Shown: positions 23,287-35,489 of the stretch, in pieces | How positions within the stretch are numbered: the first letter of the stretch is position 1 | How the letters are laid out: the number at the start of each line of letters is the position of its first letter | Position numbers and translations under genes: made by a program | Notes under the pieces: model-generated | What the model saw: only the letters and a program-made list of their open reading frames with translations | Database searches by the model: none | What the model was told of the DNA's origin: nothing | DNA from: Anthoceros angustus | Taxonomy: Eukaryota > Streptophyta > Anthocerotopsida > Anthocerotales > Anthocerotaceae | Reading direction: 5' to 3' | NCBI GenBank assembly: GCA_010909165.1 | Contig: MU008175.1 | Coordinates: 372,001-436,000 of the forward strand | DNA length: 64,000 bases

Positions 23287-23313
23287 TCACCCTTCAATGA
23301 ATACCATGTTTGC
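23287..23313 (+). repeat. Right terminal inverted repeat, copy 1 (decayed)
   Basis: TCACCCTTCAATGAATACC and the following ATGTTTGCA correspond to the right repeat at 40,904-40,933, with a three-base shortening and one further change. It is followed, as in copy 2, by gag on the minus strand. The 850 bp of gag next to it match the gag flanking the second right repeat, so this end was copied by duplication rather than by a fresh insertion. Confidence 0.65.
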
Positions 23314-24171
23314 ATTGTCTCTTCTTTCTTGCGTGCAAAGGATGCAAGCTACGCAATTTTTTGAGTCTTCAATGAGCTTTCTCCAAAATCCCATGAACAC
23401 CTCCATCGGATTGGTGTGATTAGGTGTCAAGATATGCTCATCCACCCCTCATGGTGCGCCAACCTCTCTGCAGCTCAAGCTAACAACCGTAGGTGTCACG
23501 ATGGCTGACAGTTCCGGCAATGCCTTTGGTGAGCATTGATTGCCGTGGCCAGTTTAGCGTTGTAGGCTAAGCGCAAAGCACTCTGGAAAAGAGGATTAGG
23601 CGTAGCCACCGTTGCCATGAGATCCACCTGGTGCGCCTCATACTGGTCCAAAGCCTCATCTGCTAGGTACCCAGCCAACTGCTCAAACATGTATAAATGA
23701 TTGTATGCCGAACCATGTTTGAACTTCACTCGGCTGATCATGCCATTGATAAACAGCTTGAAATCTCGCAATGTCTCGATTACTGGCAGAATCTCTCATA
23801 TATACGTATGATGGTCCTCCTCCTCCATAATGTATGCAGATCCACAGATAATGAGGTACATCCAGAAATCTGTTGCCGTTCTTGGGGCTGTCCGAAAGAG
23901 ATGCTCTGATGGATGCTCTTCTTCTTCGAATGAGTGCTTGACGCTAGCGAAATTTGTAGTGACAAGGGTGACCAATTAGTCAGACTTGTGGCTTGGCGAG
24001 GGTGTTGGAGGCGAATCTTCATAGCGTCATACGCCCTTCTAGCTGCCTCACAGCTGCCCACCTCCTCCTTGCGTGCACTCGCTCAGGAGCAATCCTGCTG
24101 GGAATGTCCCGGGTTCGGAGTCGGAGGACTGGTCTCATGCTCCTCAGGTTGCATTCCCCCATGAACACGCA
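23314..24171 (-). pseudogene. Duplicate gag N-terminal fragment
   Basis: The minus strand encodes the same gag N-terminal half as 40,934-41,817. The ORF 23,496-23,771 reads RDFKLFINGMISRVKFKHGS, then YNHLYMFEQLAGYLADEALD and VDLMATVATPNPLFQSALRL. Further blocks upstream are frame-broken. The fragment ends abruptly at 24,171 (after GAACACGCAT) where LTR sequence starts. In copy 2 the same point, 41,817, is followed by unique sequence. Confidence 0.8.
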
Positions 24172-24815
24172 TATGTCGATTCTTGTTTTGTTTTGTTGTT
24201 ATAAACTTAGATCATGGAATGAGAGTGACCGACGCTACTTAGCATGGTTTGGAAGGTGTGTCATGTGTCACTAAAGTGCATAGCTGGATGGTATTATATG
24301 GCACATGACCGGGCCGATATCGATGTCATCACGATGACCGCATGCCGCGATATGTAGGCATAAGCGGTTCTAGGTTAATTCGCATGTGGGTATAAATGCG
24401 CGTATGTAAAACACGATTAGGTCAATGGTGTGCGTGCGTGAATAGGGCCAGAGATTTAGGCTTTTGGTTGAGAATCCGCGCATGAATGATGATGCGAACA
24501 AAGTTACCGAGAAGTGATGAGCGGAGCGAATCAGCAGCTGGCGAGATGGAGACGGATGAGACGGGGACGAGCTTAAGAGGTCCCGTGTTGGTAGCCGAGT
24601 CACAGAGAGTCTCAATGCGAAAGCGCGGTCGCGAGCATCGGGCCGAGCAATGGCTCACGATTGTCATTCTTTTCTATGCAATTCATCCGTTGGAACAATA
24701 GGTTGCATGATCGAGTGAGCATGAGTCCACACTCGCATTGATGATGCGCGCGCTTTTTGTGGACTAGGGAACTCCACTCAACTCGAGCGGATGCGGCATT
24801 TAGCTCGAACCTCTC
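24172..24815 (+). repeat. LTR unit between the two large duplicate units
   Basis: A full-length LTR-like unit that starts directly at TGTCGATTC after gag sequence and ends GCTCGAACCTC. TATAAAT is at 24,391-24,397. It is alignable over its whole length with 9,467-10,097. It is followed by a truncated second copy. Confidence 0.65.
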
Positions 24816-24990
24816 GAATGAGGTCCGACAATTATGTCGTGATTCTTGTTTTGTTTTGTTGTTATAAACTTAGACCGGAATGAGAGTGACCGACGCTACC
24901 GACTTAGCATGGTTTGGAAGGTGTGTTGCGATGTGTCACTAAAGTGCATGGTTGTAGCTGGATGGTATGCACGGCACATGATCGTCAGAT
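24816..24990 (+). repeat. Truncated LTR start, copy in unit 2
   Basis: It repeats the first 170 bp or so of the LTR unit (from AATGAGGTCCGACAATTATG) and then diverges at the same place as 10,098-10,290. Confidence 0.6.
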
Positions 24991-25724
24991 CGGCGTCATC
25001 ACGACATATGTCATCTCTATCCCTTGGTAGGTTGGAGGAATCGATTTTTGAGACAAGAGGGTCGTCAGATGTGTCACCAACCATCCGGATGATGCTATGT
25101 ATAGTCATGTGACTAGCGTGATCAAAACAGGAAAGTGCCGGTATGGATGCATTATTAGTGATCGCATCGCAAGCCCTAAATGTGCACATGCTCTAAATGT
25201 GCAAACGCGGCAAAAGGGTGTCCCCGAATCAGGCTAGTGCTTTAGGACTCAAAACCGCTCAAGATTGGAGCAAAGGGGAGTTTCCATCGGCTAACATCTT
25301 GTAGAATATACTGTGTCGCTTTCAAACTTTCCCCAAGGAGAATGGGCTACAATGAACGATTTCGAATGTGTCTTGCACTTCCCTTCTCAAACAGAAAATG
25401 AGGATACACCTATGCGCACTTTTAACATTCAAGTGCAATCTACTCTCCTTCTAAATTGACGCCGTCATCTTCGTAGGTTCGGCATCATCACCGCCATCTT
25501 CACTCCTGTGCCACTTTGACTTGGGTTGTATGAAGCCCGCAATTCATTCAAATTTTGTCCTTGATTGCCTTCTTGTCTACCGATACAGATGTTTCCGAGA
25601 ATTCAAGGTGAAACCATAATACAAGATGACGGTTTTGTACATAAACTTCGAATATTTTTAGGTTCAACCCTTCGACCCCTTTTCCGGTTTGTTGCTTGGC
25701 TGCATCTCCTCAATTATGTATTCT
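24991..25724. other. Spacer in unit 2, no supported gene
   Basis: Equivalent of 10,291-10,946. No protein block is recognised on either strand. Confidence 0.5.
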
Positions 25725-27883
25725 TCAACGTCTACCCTCAAACGCATCTGTGCTCTGCCTCATCAAAGGAACAAGTAAGTGAGGTGGGTCATCAAACAAA
25801 CCGTCAATCACCTTCCCAATCCAAAATGGTCTCATAGCGTGTCCTACGGGGAACGCAATGAACATGCCCTTATTTATTTCCAACACATCACCATTCAAAC
25901 GTGTCATTCCCTCCTTGTCTTTCCAAGTTTTGGTATCGTCCCAAATACATATCTCGTTGTGGAAGGTCCTCAACAACGCCTGTAATAAAGCTTCATCATC
26001 AAGTCGCAGAGGTTGGGTCACATTTACTTCTGGACCTCGAATACCACTTCCAAGGATGTGGAGGACGAGCCCAATGTTGTTTTGAACAATAACAAGAATC
26101 TCTTGTTGGTCCACCCGTAAAGCTTCCCACCATTTGTATTCCTCCGATGTCACATAAGGCCTAAGGGCCAAAGACCTTCCTTCAAATGAGCCACACCATC
26201 CGTAGGTGATAAGTCTCGCCAACTTTCCTTTTCTATCCCTTGACCGAGGGCGGTTAAGGAGCCGCCAAGATTGTGTCCAACCACGAATGTCAAAAACTCC
26301 AACCCGCCTCCCAATAGGCGATGTGGAATACGCTTGCTCGATGATGCATACAAACCCACGGTCACCTTTGGCTTCTCTCGTAATTTTGAATTGTGCCGGA
26401 AAGAGAGTTGTTTAATTTTTGTAGCGTGTCCACCTTCCCTTGCCTTATGGGCCAAACATATGACCGGAAGTCCGAACTTCACCAATATCTTCACCTCCAG
26501 GAGTGTACGCACTAATCAAAATCTCGATGCGGTGAAGAGTGTGAGCTTCCTTGTTTTTAAGCTTTTGAAAAGCATGAAAACATTTGGTCGATTTGATCAT
26601 GCGATGCCCCACCAACAAAACCCCACTTTCACCTTTTCAAACGTCCCCATGTCCACGAGCATGTTGAGATATGCAAACAAGATTGATTCTTGTTCTCTCT
26701 CGCAGTGTTGTCCAATTGCAAATATAACACTTTCGGCAATACTCCTTCGTAGTTATGAATAACATCCTGGATGATGGTAATCGAGATTGGCATCATTCAA
26801 GTTCGCATAATGCAAGTAAGCTCTTGCCTTAAACGTAATTGTGGATCATGCACCCAACCACATGAACTCGAATACGACTCCTCATCCAAGTTCTTTGGCC
26901 ATCAAGTAGATGGGAATCTCCGTCTTCTTTGGTCCATTCCATCGATTGAAAGTAGAAGGTACATATGTGGTTCTACATAACTCTTGCTCCCGTGTTTCGC
27001 CATCTTCACCGCTCGATGTAACCGCAAACGATGGGCATCTAAAGCCGCTTGATATTTTTTGCTCGAAAACATACACACCGTCGTACATTTGAAGAGACAT
27101 CCTAGATATGAAGGACCCTCCTATCGACAAGACATCGCTGGGGCGACGCCCGCCCCAAATCAACGGAGGAAGAACCTTCATGTTCCGTCCTAGCGCATTT
27201 GCGTCAATTGTCGTTGGCGTACACGAGCAACCACAATGCCATGCTCGGCTTTTGGTTATGGAGGCCCGGGCGCCCACCACATGTATAAATTGTAGGGTGA
27301 CCTGTATGGTCCTTCGCCATGTGGGCCTTGGTATCCTCGCCGATGGTTTTATGGTTAAAAGAGCACTGAGGTGGGGCGCACGGCCCCCATCTCCGTGGGG
27401 CTCTTCAACGCACCATAGGGTTCTTGGCCTCCCCGGGCCCCGGCCCCACCACATGTCTGGCCTCTCGGGTTTCATCCCAAGGGTTTGCATATGGGGACGG
27501 GGCCGACCCATCCCATCATACAAAGATCGAAGACCTTATAGGATCTTGCCCATAAAGCCTCGAGTTCAAAAACAACCATTCCCCACTCAAGAAAACCATT
27601 TCCATAAGTTCCCATGCATGTCAACCAGCCCTCACGAAAGTGGTAACAATTACCTTGATCGGATTTAGGATCGGTTCCTAATTGTGCTCTTCAGACACAC
27701 AGAGTGAGCACGTGGAAAACCCGTTGATTTTGGTATTTTCACTCTTGGGAAGTTGCTTTTCCATAACTTCAAGAACCATGGATATTTCACATAGAGGATC
27801 CCAGAGGTTTCGAGGTTTTTGTCACCAGACATACTCCATATTTCCAACCTTGTGTATGTGTCCGGAAGGTTGAAGACCTCCAC
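25725..27883 (-). pseudogene. DUF7869-like putative transposase, copy 2
   Basis: On the minus strand: YVKYPWFLKLWKSNFPRVKI and PKSTGF (27,720-27,800); CRTTYVPSTFNRWNGPKKTE in one frame, with an overlapping IDGMDQ reading in the next (26,900-26,990); YLQLDNT near 26,705-26,730, followed by frame-shifted ENKN; SHDQIDQMFSCF near 26,575-26,620, with GHTH in the adjacent frame; and a C-terminal ORF (25,725-26,222). That ORF reads EYKWWEALRVDQQEI, then GDVLEINKGMFIAFPVGHAM, then RPFWIGKVIDGL. The last block looks like a small beta-barrel (Tudor/BAH-like) reader found at the C-terminus of such proteins; that reading is tentative. The motif set fits the DUF7869 family; transposase activity is inferred from the fold and from the TIR context. 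Confidence 0.65.
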
Positions 27884-28234
27884 GCTCGGTACCGCCTACC
27901 ATCATTAGAAATGTCTTATCCATCTGTGATATCGCTCCCAACTGCATAAGAAGACTGTGGTTTGGGTTAGGCTCGAAACCATCCCACGGGCATTCAAATG
28001 ATTCGCTTCGGGCCTCATATCTCAAGTAGCCCTATGAAATATACTCTTCTAAATGCCTTCAAGCAGCAACAGACGGAATGGACCCCAAAATGTGTGTGCA
28101 TACTTACCTTTCACATCCCCCTCCGCCAACCAAGGACTCTAGAAATGTCTCTTGCTCGCCCATCCTTAGGAATCGGTACCTGCCCGAAACTTTTCTTTAA
28201 TCACCTTCAAGCACACATTTGATTGTGTGGACTA

Positions 28235-31200
28235 CGGACTCGGGGTTAGAAATTAGGTAGGATTTTGTTTTTGGGAGCGAAGGACAAAATGAGGCGAAAA
28301 GGAGGAAATAAGCCCTGCTAGCACTGACGACTGAGTATACTCCGACCGGAGTGAGGAACGACTAGACCTACGATGGCGGCGTGCACAAGGTAACGGGTAA
28401 GTCCGACCCACCTGTGACCGTGATAAGTACGCCAGGAAAGTAACTTAGAAGTTGGGAAGGACGACTAGGCGACGCCACGTGGACGACCCCGAGTGGAGGA
28501 CGGCATGCGCCGGTCAGACCGTGAACCTGCTGTGAGGTCTATAGTATTCACGCCCGCGCGCGGCGAGGGGCCGCAGTACGCGCAGTAAGGCCGAGTACGC
28601 TGGCAACAGAGGCCGCAGTAAGCCATGCACTGCGCCACGGACAGTGGAAGAGGCGCCCCGCCGCATTCCCGGCGTGGTCGCAAGAAGGTCATTTCACGCC
28701 ACCGAGACACCGCGATCCTCGCGCCCGCAACCGCCTCCGCGGTATCTCGGGACACTGACGCCTCGCGCGCTCACCGCTGAGGTCGAGCAAGAACGCGAAG
28801 AAGGCAACGTGCCAGCCTCGGCTGCCAAGAACCAAGGGAGGAGAAGGCGATGGCACCCAAAAGCCCTGGAAGTTTGGGAGCCATGGAACCTTGTGGAGCG
28901 CAACATTGTGACCCGCGCTATCCGGACTTTGGGCTCGCCCGTGAAGCGGAGAATTGGTGCAGGAGTGGCATTTGGATGTGTTCCATGGTCCGACATTTGA
29001 CAGTCACTGTCCGGGAGTTTGCCCTAAGATGTCAAGCGGTCAATAAGGAGGTGCGGTCCAAGAACCTCCGGGAGGACCCAAGGCGATGGACCTTGAGGTC
29101 CCAAGGCGCCTACAACCGCCCCAAGGAGGAAGAGGGGAGGGTGCCGAGCCCTCAAGGCGAAGGGGAAGATAGGCCCACAGTGGCGTTAAGGCTCGACGCA
29201 ACGACCACCAACGGTTGGTCGATATCCGACCTGGATGAGGCCGTATGGCGGTGGCCCGGATCATCGTCCATCGAACCTACTCACCAAGGTGGATCACCTT
29301 GGTGATAATCTATTGGTGTTCCCCGCACGCGCCGCAATGGGAAGAGGGCGACCGGGAAGGATTATCTTCGCTTAGCCAGAGGCTCGAAGCTCAGACCGAG
29401 AAGCCTTCGCCATTCTGGGCCGCCCCCATACCGATCCATGTATGGGGGCATTTCTCCTCAAGGAAGGAGAGCTTGAGCGAGCGCCCGAAAGGACCGAGGC
29501 CCCCGAAGTGGAGCGGCAAGGGCGCCGAGGGAGGAGGCCTCGAAAACCAAACGGACTGGAGGAGGACGATCGAGGATTCCTGACCCATACGCTGAACGGA
29601 CCCCTCACCACCTGTGGAAGTATGGGAAGCACCCCGCCTCCTTCCGTGCCCCAACCGTAATGCCCAAGCAGAAGCGCCTGACCCCAGCCACCGCCATCAC
29701 TCCCCGAGGAGCCCGCCGACTGTGAGAGAGCCAAGAAACGCAAGACCACTTACCAACGCTGCACCCCGGCCAAGATTCTTCCCCGCCGAGTGGCAAGAAG
29801 TGAGGAAGCAGAAGGAGGTAGGACGCCTGTGGAGTGAGGACACCGGCAGCAGATCCAGAGCCGGGTCCTGCCGGCTGTGAAGGGGCAAAGGGCGTGCTCC
29901 TGACTCCATCACCTCCGCCGAGCCCTGTGGAGGAAAAGGGCGGAGAAGGAGCTCGCGCCAAAAGGGCCAAGGAGGGGAAGCCCGAGCCAAGACTGACCTA
30001 AGGGTCCCGATTGTCCGAGAACCCCCGACTTGCTCCCGGATCGATGGAGGTCCTGACGACCGTGAGATGCCGGCCCCGCCACGGACTTTGTGGGAGCCTC
30101 ACTCAGCAGCCGGCCGTGGAGGAAACACGGCGGGGTCCTGCTACCGCCATGGACGGATGCCTGGGGTCTGGGCGGATGGCCGAGAAGGCCTGTGGAGGTG
30201 AAGCCACCCGAGGCGCATGGTACTCCAGCAGCTGAGGGAGCCCAGAGGAAGGAAGGCCAAGCTCCCAGGATTGAGGAAGGAAACGCCGGAGGCGGAGAGG
30301 GGAGGTCCGTCCATCCGCAAGGACCGGACTAAATTCCTTCACCGAGGAACAAGGGCCAAGGAGGCCCAAGCGCGGCGGAGGACCTCCGCAGTGAGGGGCG
30401 AGCGCAGAAGCAGAGGACGCCCGGCGCAAGCGAACGGGCGCGGATCTCGCGAGGCACTGACCGACCAGAGCCAAGCGAGAGGCTGTGTGAAGGTGGCCAA
30501 GGAGGCGGAGGCCACGGCGGGCCGATCGCGATCACCATCCGTGATCGAACCGGAGGAGGCGGCCGAGAGAGCCACGCCAATCAAGGCCGAGCAAGTGGTC
30601 AAGGAGCACCGAGCCGTGAGGAGGCATCGGAGGCCAGCACCCGGGAGATTGGGGACCCTGTGGTGCACTGCAGGAGGTAGAAGGGCAGGAGCCGGAGGAC
30701 AAAGGACACCTTGGAGTTGCAACCCAAGATGCACGGAAAGCAGGGGTTCTCAACGAGAATCCAAGACTTCGAGCGAGAGGTAGAACGCCCAGCCCGCTTG
30801 AAGACGGAGGAGAATAGGCGGCGGCAAGGAGTTCGACGCGCAAGGTTGCAGCAGGATGTGGCGAAGCCGTGAGCCTGACGGGATACCCGGAGAAGGAAGT
30901 GGAGGACCTCCGGAAAGAATAGACGAAGGGGAAGAAAGCACTGGAGGAAAGGCCAGCTTGCTCGTCCGGCAGGAAGGTAAGGGAGCTCACCCATGGCCCG
31001 CAAATCAAGTGAGTCAACAACGACGGAGGAGGAGAACGCCGAGCAGCAAGGTTGCAAGAGGTAACTGAGGCAGCCTTGACGGCCTCAAGGGAGTCCGCCT
31101 ACCATCCGTAAGCTTGGCCACGGAGACGGCGCCAGGTGGGCGATCCGCCTGCCACGGAGCACCTGAGGAGGGAGTACCGGTGCCCGGCTCATGTAGGAGG

Positions 31201-32200
31201 CGATTCAAGTCGATTCCGACCGCCTACTACCACGCAGAGCTCCTCAAGGCTCGAGGTCCCGCGCCACCCCAGTGGAGGGTGGACTTCCAAGGGATGGAAG
31301 GAGGAGCGAGAGGACGACCCGGGACAAGACAACCGCTGGAGTCCTAGGAGCGCCTGCTTGACGACGGCAGCAGCAGCGAGGGAGAGCAGGAGGAACCGGA
31401 GGAGGAAGGGTCGCCACACCGGAGGTAAGACCCAAGACCTCGCATGGAAGGACGAGGGAGGATCTTGAGAGGAAGGGAAAGGGTGCAACCGGCATTCGGG
31501 AACCAAGGGAGGGCTCATGGATGAACCCGTGACCAGCGAGGAGGCATGCCCAGAGTTCGAGGGTCCTGACTTTGTCCGGACTGAGGAAAGGCCGATCCCG
31601 AGGTCCGCCTCAAGGAAGTCCGACTTAGGGATCCAGACTCAGTGACGATCCGGACCCCGAGGTCCGGACCCTGGGAAGGGTTGGGTCCAAGACCGACCTG
31701 TGAGGCAAGTCCCCCCGAGGACCTGACTCAAAGAAGGCCGGCCTGGAGACCGACTAGGGGAAGACTGACCTAGAGGTCCTGACCGAGTCGAGACAGGTCC
31801 CGAGGTCCAAACTGGGAGTGGGGAGAGCCACCACCACCAAGCAGATCCAGCTTGAGGGCCCACCCGCCAGAGAGAGAAGAGGGAGGACGAGGAAGACTTG
31901 GTGGTATTGTCGCGCCGCCGCGCCTGGCAACCCCTGAAGAGGAAGGGCCTCACCGCGATCATCCGACAGGCGCCACATGGCTCGGCTGGGCCAAGAAGGA
32001 ATCAGGGGCTATCCCACCCCCACCACCGACGGCGATAGTGAATAGGTGGTAGTAGGCTCGGTTAGGCACACCGAAATGGGCCCTCACCGTAATAGAAATA
32101 AAGGCCCGACCCGAGTATAAGAGGGCTAAGGCCGCCAATAAATCATCTTTCTCTTGGTGTTGATGCCGCTCTGCGCACCTTGTGTGTCTTCTTGCTAACG
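28235..32200 (+). mobile_element. GC-rich, purine-skewed insert, copy 2
   Basis: Counterpart of 13,480-17,330. The plus strand has charged, helix-prone stretches (KTEENRRR near 30,800, then EKEVEDLRKE near 30,890 in one frame). FKSIPTAYYHAELLKARG near 31,205-31,260 matches a shorter frame in copy 1. A promoter-like end, TATAAGAGGGCTAAGGCC at 32,117-32,134, is followed by AATAAA at 32,138 and the TTTCTCTTGGTGTTGATG block. No catalytic domain is recognisable. It could be a non-autonomous LTR element or degraded coiled-coil gene; I cannot decide. Confidence 0.4.
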
Positions 32201-32739
32201 TGAGTCCCGAGTCGAAAGGTGCACGGCCCCGGGAGATTGACTGTGGTCCCGTGACGACCTAACGCGTTGTGTGGTGTGGGAAGGGTGATCGGTGACCCGT
32301 GCTCGCCGGAGCCGCACCAAAGACCGAACGGATCGAACGTGGAGCCGGAGGAACTCCGGAGGGCGGCAGAGCCTGGACGGAGAGGCCCCATGAACGACGA
32401 GGAGGTCCGACCGTAACCCGCGCCTTTTCCTAAGAGATGAGTGTAGCGTGAGTGGAGAGAGGAAAGGATCGAAGTGTGAGTGACTAATGTGAACGATACG
32501 ACGCAACGGGTCCCTAAGCGTTTAGCCATACCGGCCTGACGGTGAACGCTAGAAGTTAGGAGTATGTGTGCGTTGAGGCTGAGCAGGCGCTAAGTGCGGT
32601 AGGAATCACACAACGCGTGGAGCCTATCATTCCCTTGAGAGCGGATTCTTCCTACGACGACGAGTTATGTGGCGGGCCATCGGTGAAATCGCCACAGTTC
32701 AACATGGTTTTGAAATCCGCGTCACCTCTCCTTCACTTT

Positions 32740-33450
32740 TCTTCAATGTGACACCATGCGCGTCTCCGTTGGTGCAATGCTTTGCTCGCTTGCCGATCGG
32801 CGTCTCACCAGCGGCTTGGGATGGAGCAGGCCGGCGGTGCAGTGTGAAGTGGTGACTTCATCTTCCCTGAGGGTCTGTGGCTCCCCGCCTGGGAGGTCTT
32901 CTACCGTGACCACCATCAAACAATCCCTGCAACAGTGGTCCATTCTCACGCAGCTTGAGGATGAGGACTCGAAGGATCCGGGAGGCGGTAGATGGGCTCC
33001 CCTCAATGGTCACAGATAGATGAATTCGCGGGTGTGAGGCACACCCGCTGCATGTTTGGTGACGCCAAGTGTCGACGCCTCGGTGCAGAGCCTACATGGG
33101 CGGTGCCAACAAAGACTTAACAAGCTATCTGACTTGCTCTTCCAAAAGTGCGAAAAGCTGGCAACCACAACAAACCTTCATGTGGAGGACTCCGCGGGTA
33201 TTGCACCGGAATATGTGAACTTGGAGGAGCGTTCAAGATAGCGAGCCTCTTCCTACTGCGGACAATGTCTCCATTCCTTTGGAATTGCGAGGGGGCCAGG
33301 TCCTCCACTTGAACCTCCTGCGCCCCAGGCATGGTCTTTACACAAGTTGCATACTGTATCATGAATGGTATGCAGGGAAATGACAATGGCGAAACAAGAC
33401 CAACCTCATCTCCCGCAGGCGTGTGCATCAAATGCAACATCGCACGCACT
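32740..33450 (-). pseudogene. Minus-strand unknown ORFs of the TIR element, copy 2
   Basis: Minus-strand frames at 32,743-33,006 and 33,117-33,449 correspond to 17,831-18,537. GDEVGLVSPLSFP and KRLAILNAPPSSHIPVQYPR are kept, though in different frames between copies. The family is not recognised. The stretch 33,451-33,860 holds no supported gene. Confidence 0.35.
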
Positions 33451-33649
33451 TATCGCAATGCGCAAGAGAGCAAAGCACAAGACTTTGCAGCACCGTAGTG
33501 GCTAGCGGATATCGACTCCCTCCACGCTTTGCTATGTATGGTCGGACGGCCCTCGCATCCCCAGTGCCACCGCCTAAGAGGTTGATGGGATTGCCTCGAA
33601 ATAAGTGCGGACAATGAAGTGTGGCACAGGATTATGTAACGGAAAATCC

Positions 33650-34870
33650 AAGCATAATTGCAGCCACGGCGAAAAGTTGATGGCGGCGGGCCAGTCTAAA
33701 ATAGTAAGCTCGGTCAAAATTGAGTTTAAGGTAGCGGGTTATTTTAGAGAAACACGGTTATGAAAACCATTTGGGGTTATGGAAGAAAACCCTACTTTTA
33801 CGTCGCTTGATTCTCGTTAAGGCCTCCTCTTTTGAACTTAAGGGCTACCGTTTGCAAGGCCGGTGGGAGTTCATGTCCGCGATTTCGAGCGCAACACCTC
33901 GGATGTGCGCTTCTTTTGTCCGACCACCACCACCGCCATGCGCATCTTTGGAGTGAGGCGCCACACCGCGCTCGCCCGCCCTAGACCGCCGCAGCTCGGG
34001 TTGGGCGCAACTTTGCCGGGTGAGCGCAAGCTAGATGACGGCGCCAAGCTCTTGAGGCGGGCGATCTTGAGCAGTGAGTTAGCGGTCACCGGCTTTGTGC
34101 ATCTCTTTGTGATTACGGAGTGGGGTTGCCTTGAATTGCGAGATTGAAGATGGCAAGCGGCGGGAGCAAGAAGGACCAGCCTTTGGAGGAATATGACCGC
34201 CCGCCATGCGCGAAGAGAAGGCCGAGAGGAGGCTCAAAGGCGAGAGCACACCGCCCACGGCGGACATCGGAGGCACCTCCATCCAGCTCTCCGGCTGGAG
34301 ACATCTTGCCATCCGAAGCCATGCTCCAACAGCGGAGGGGGGGGCAGCATTCTTCGGGGGGGCAAGCAAAATCGGGCAGCGCATCCTCTGCCAAAATCAG
34401 TTCCACAAAGGTTGCTGGAGAGCAAGGGACGAAGAAGGTTGGTAAGAGCGAAACAACCTATTCCAGTCCCGATTCCGTCACCTTACAGCTATGAGGAGAC
34501 TGTCCATATCAGGCGTGTATCTGGGCAGCTCGACAATGTTGTTGTTGTGGAGAAGGACTGGATGCTTGTGCAGGATCCACAGCCTACGGCCGCAATGCGC
34601 CTTGGACCCCTTTGTTGAAGTTGTGGATCATGGGGTATAGGGGGCTCGCCAAAATCGAGAGCAAGAGCGGGTTGTTTGGGCTACTTTGGACTTCAATGAA
34701 GGGAGCGAGTTCACTTTTTGTGCACCACAAAGGCATACCAAGATGAGGAAGTTTCCCGGGATCCGCGTTTATACAAGTCTCTTGTTCTTAGCACGAAAGG
34801 GTTTCACTGGAAGAAGTGTGCACCTCGTGGCCTTGTTGAAGATTTCCGCGATTCCATGAGGCGGTAAGTA
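33650..34870 (+). pseudogene. Upstream part of the ParB/methylase gene or a separate plus-strand gene, copy 2
   Basis: Fragments match 18,900-19,930: SSELAVTGFVHLFVITEWGC at 34,070-34,130, KGCWRARDEEGW near 34,410, VHIRRVSGQLDNVVVVEKDW near 34,503, VWATLDFNEGSEFTF near 34,675 and SLLFLARKGF near 34,780. No domain is recognised. Frame hops occur between the blocks. Confidence 0.35.
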
Positions 34871-35489
34871 TTGCCCGGGCGCATTCCTTCGCAGTTCTTC
34901 ACATGTGAGAGTCAACGACATTGTGGATATGTTTTTCCTACCATCTTCCGTGCACCACTAGTTGCGAGGGCACTCATACGAGCTATCTGCGAAAAGATTA
35001 CACAAACTATGAGGGCCCACAAGAGGGAAATGTCTATGCGTCGAGCCCAAGCCTCCATACTGAACGGTGATGTGGTGGAAGGTATGGAAGAAGATCATGA
35101 GGAGAGTGAGCTTGGCCCATCGACGAGGAAGATGGGCTTTACCCTTAGTCAAGCGCATTCGACAAGGATCCGGGGCACAGGGCGACAGAGATGCCGAGGA
35201 CCTTCCCAATCTTCAAACTCCGACTCCTTCCGTTATGGTTCCCACCATGCAATATGACCCGGATGCGCGGCGGGCGCCGCGCCTAGTCATCTTCGTTCCC
35301 CAAGAGCGCCGGATCCGGGGTTTTAGATTCAAGGAAGGTGCGGTGGTTTGGGGCGGCCGTGGCCCGGCTGAATCCTCCCACCACAGGCAAAGAGAGCATG
35401 GCACCGGGTCGAGGCAGTTGGTCCACGGAGAAAAGGACATGGCGGATGCGGGGATGTGGGTATGGAGGCCGAGGGCGCGGGGCGCCCTC

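Larger units (their letters stand above)
9467..24171. repeat. Large tandem duplication, unit 1 (about 14.7 kb)
   Basis: This unit and 24,172-41,817 share the same order: LTR unit, truncated LTR, transposase-like gene, GC-rich insert, minus-strand ORFs, ParB/methylase gene, right inverted repeat, gag fragment. Long identical runs are interrupted by short indel clusters. Including the gag flank outside the inverted repeat shows that the unit was duplicated as a segment. Confidence 0.85.
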
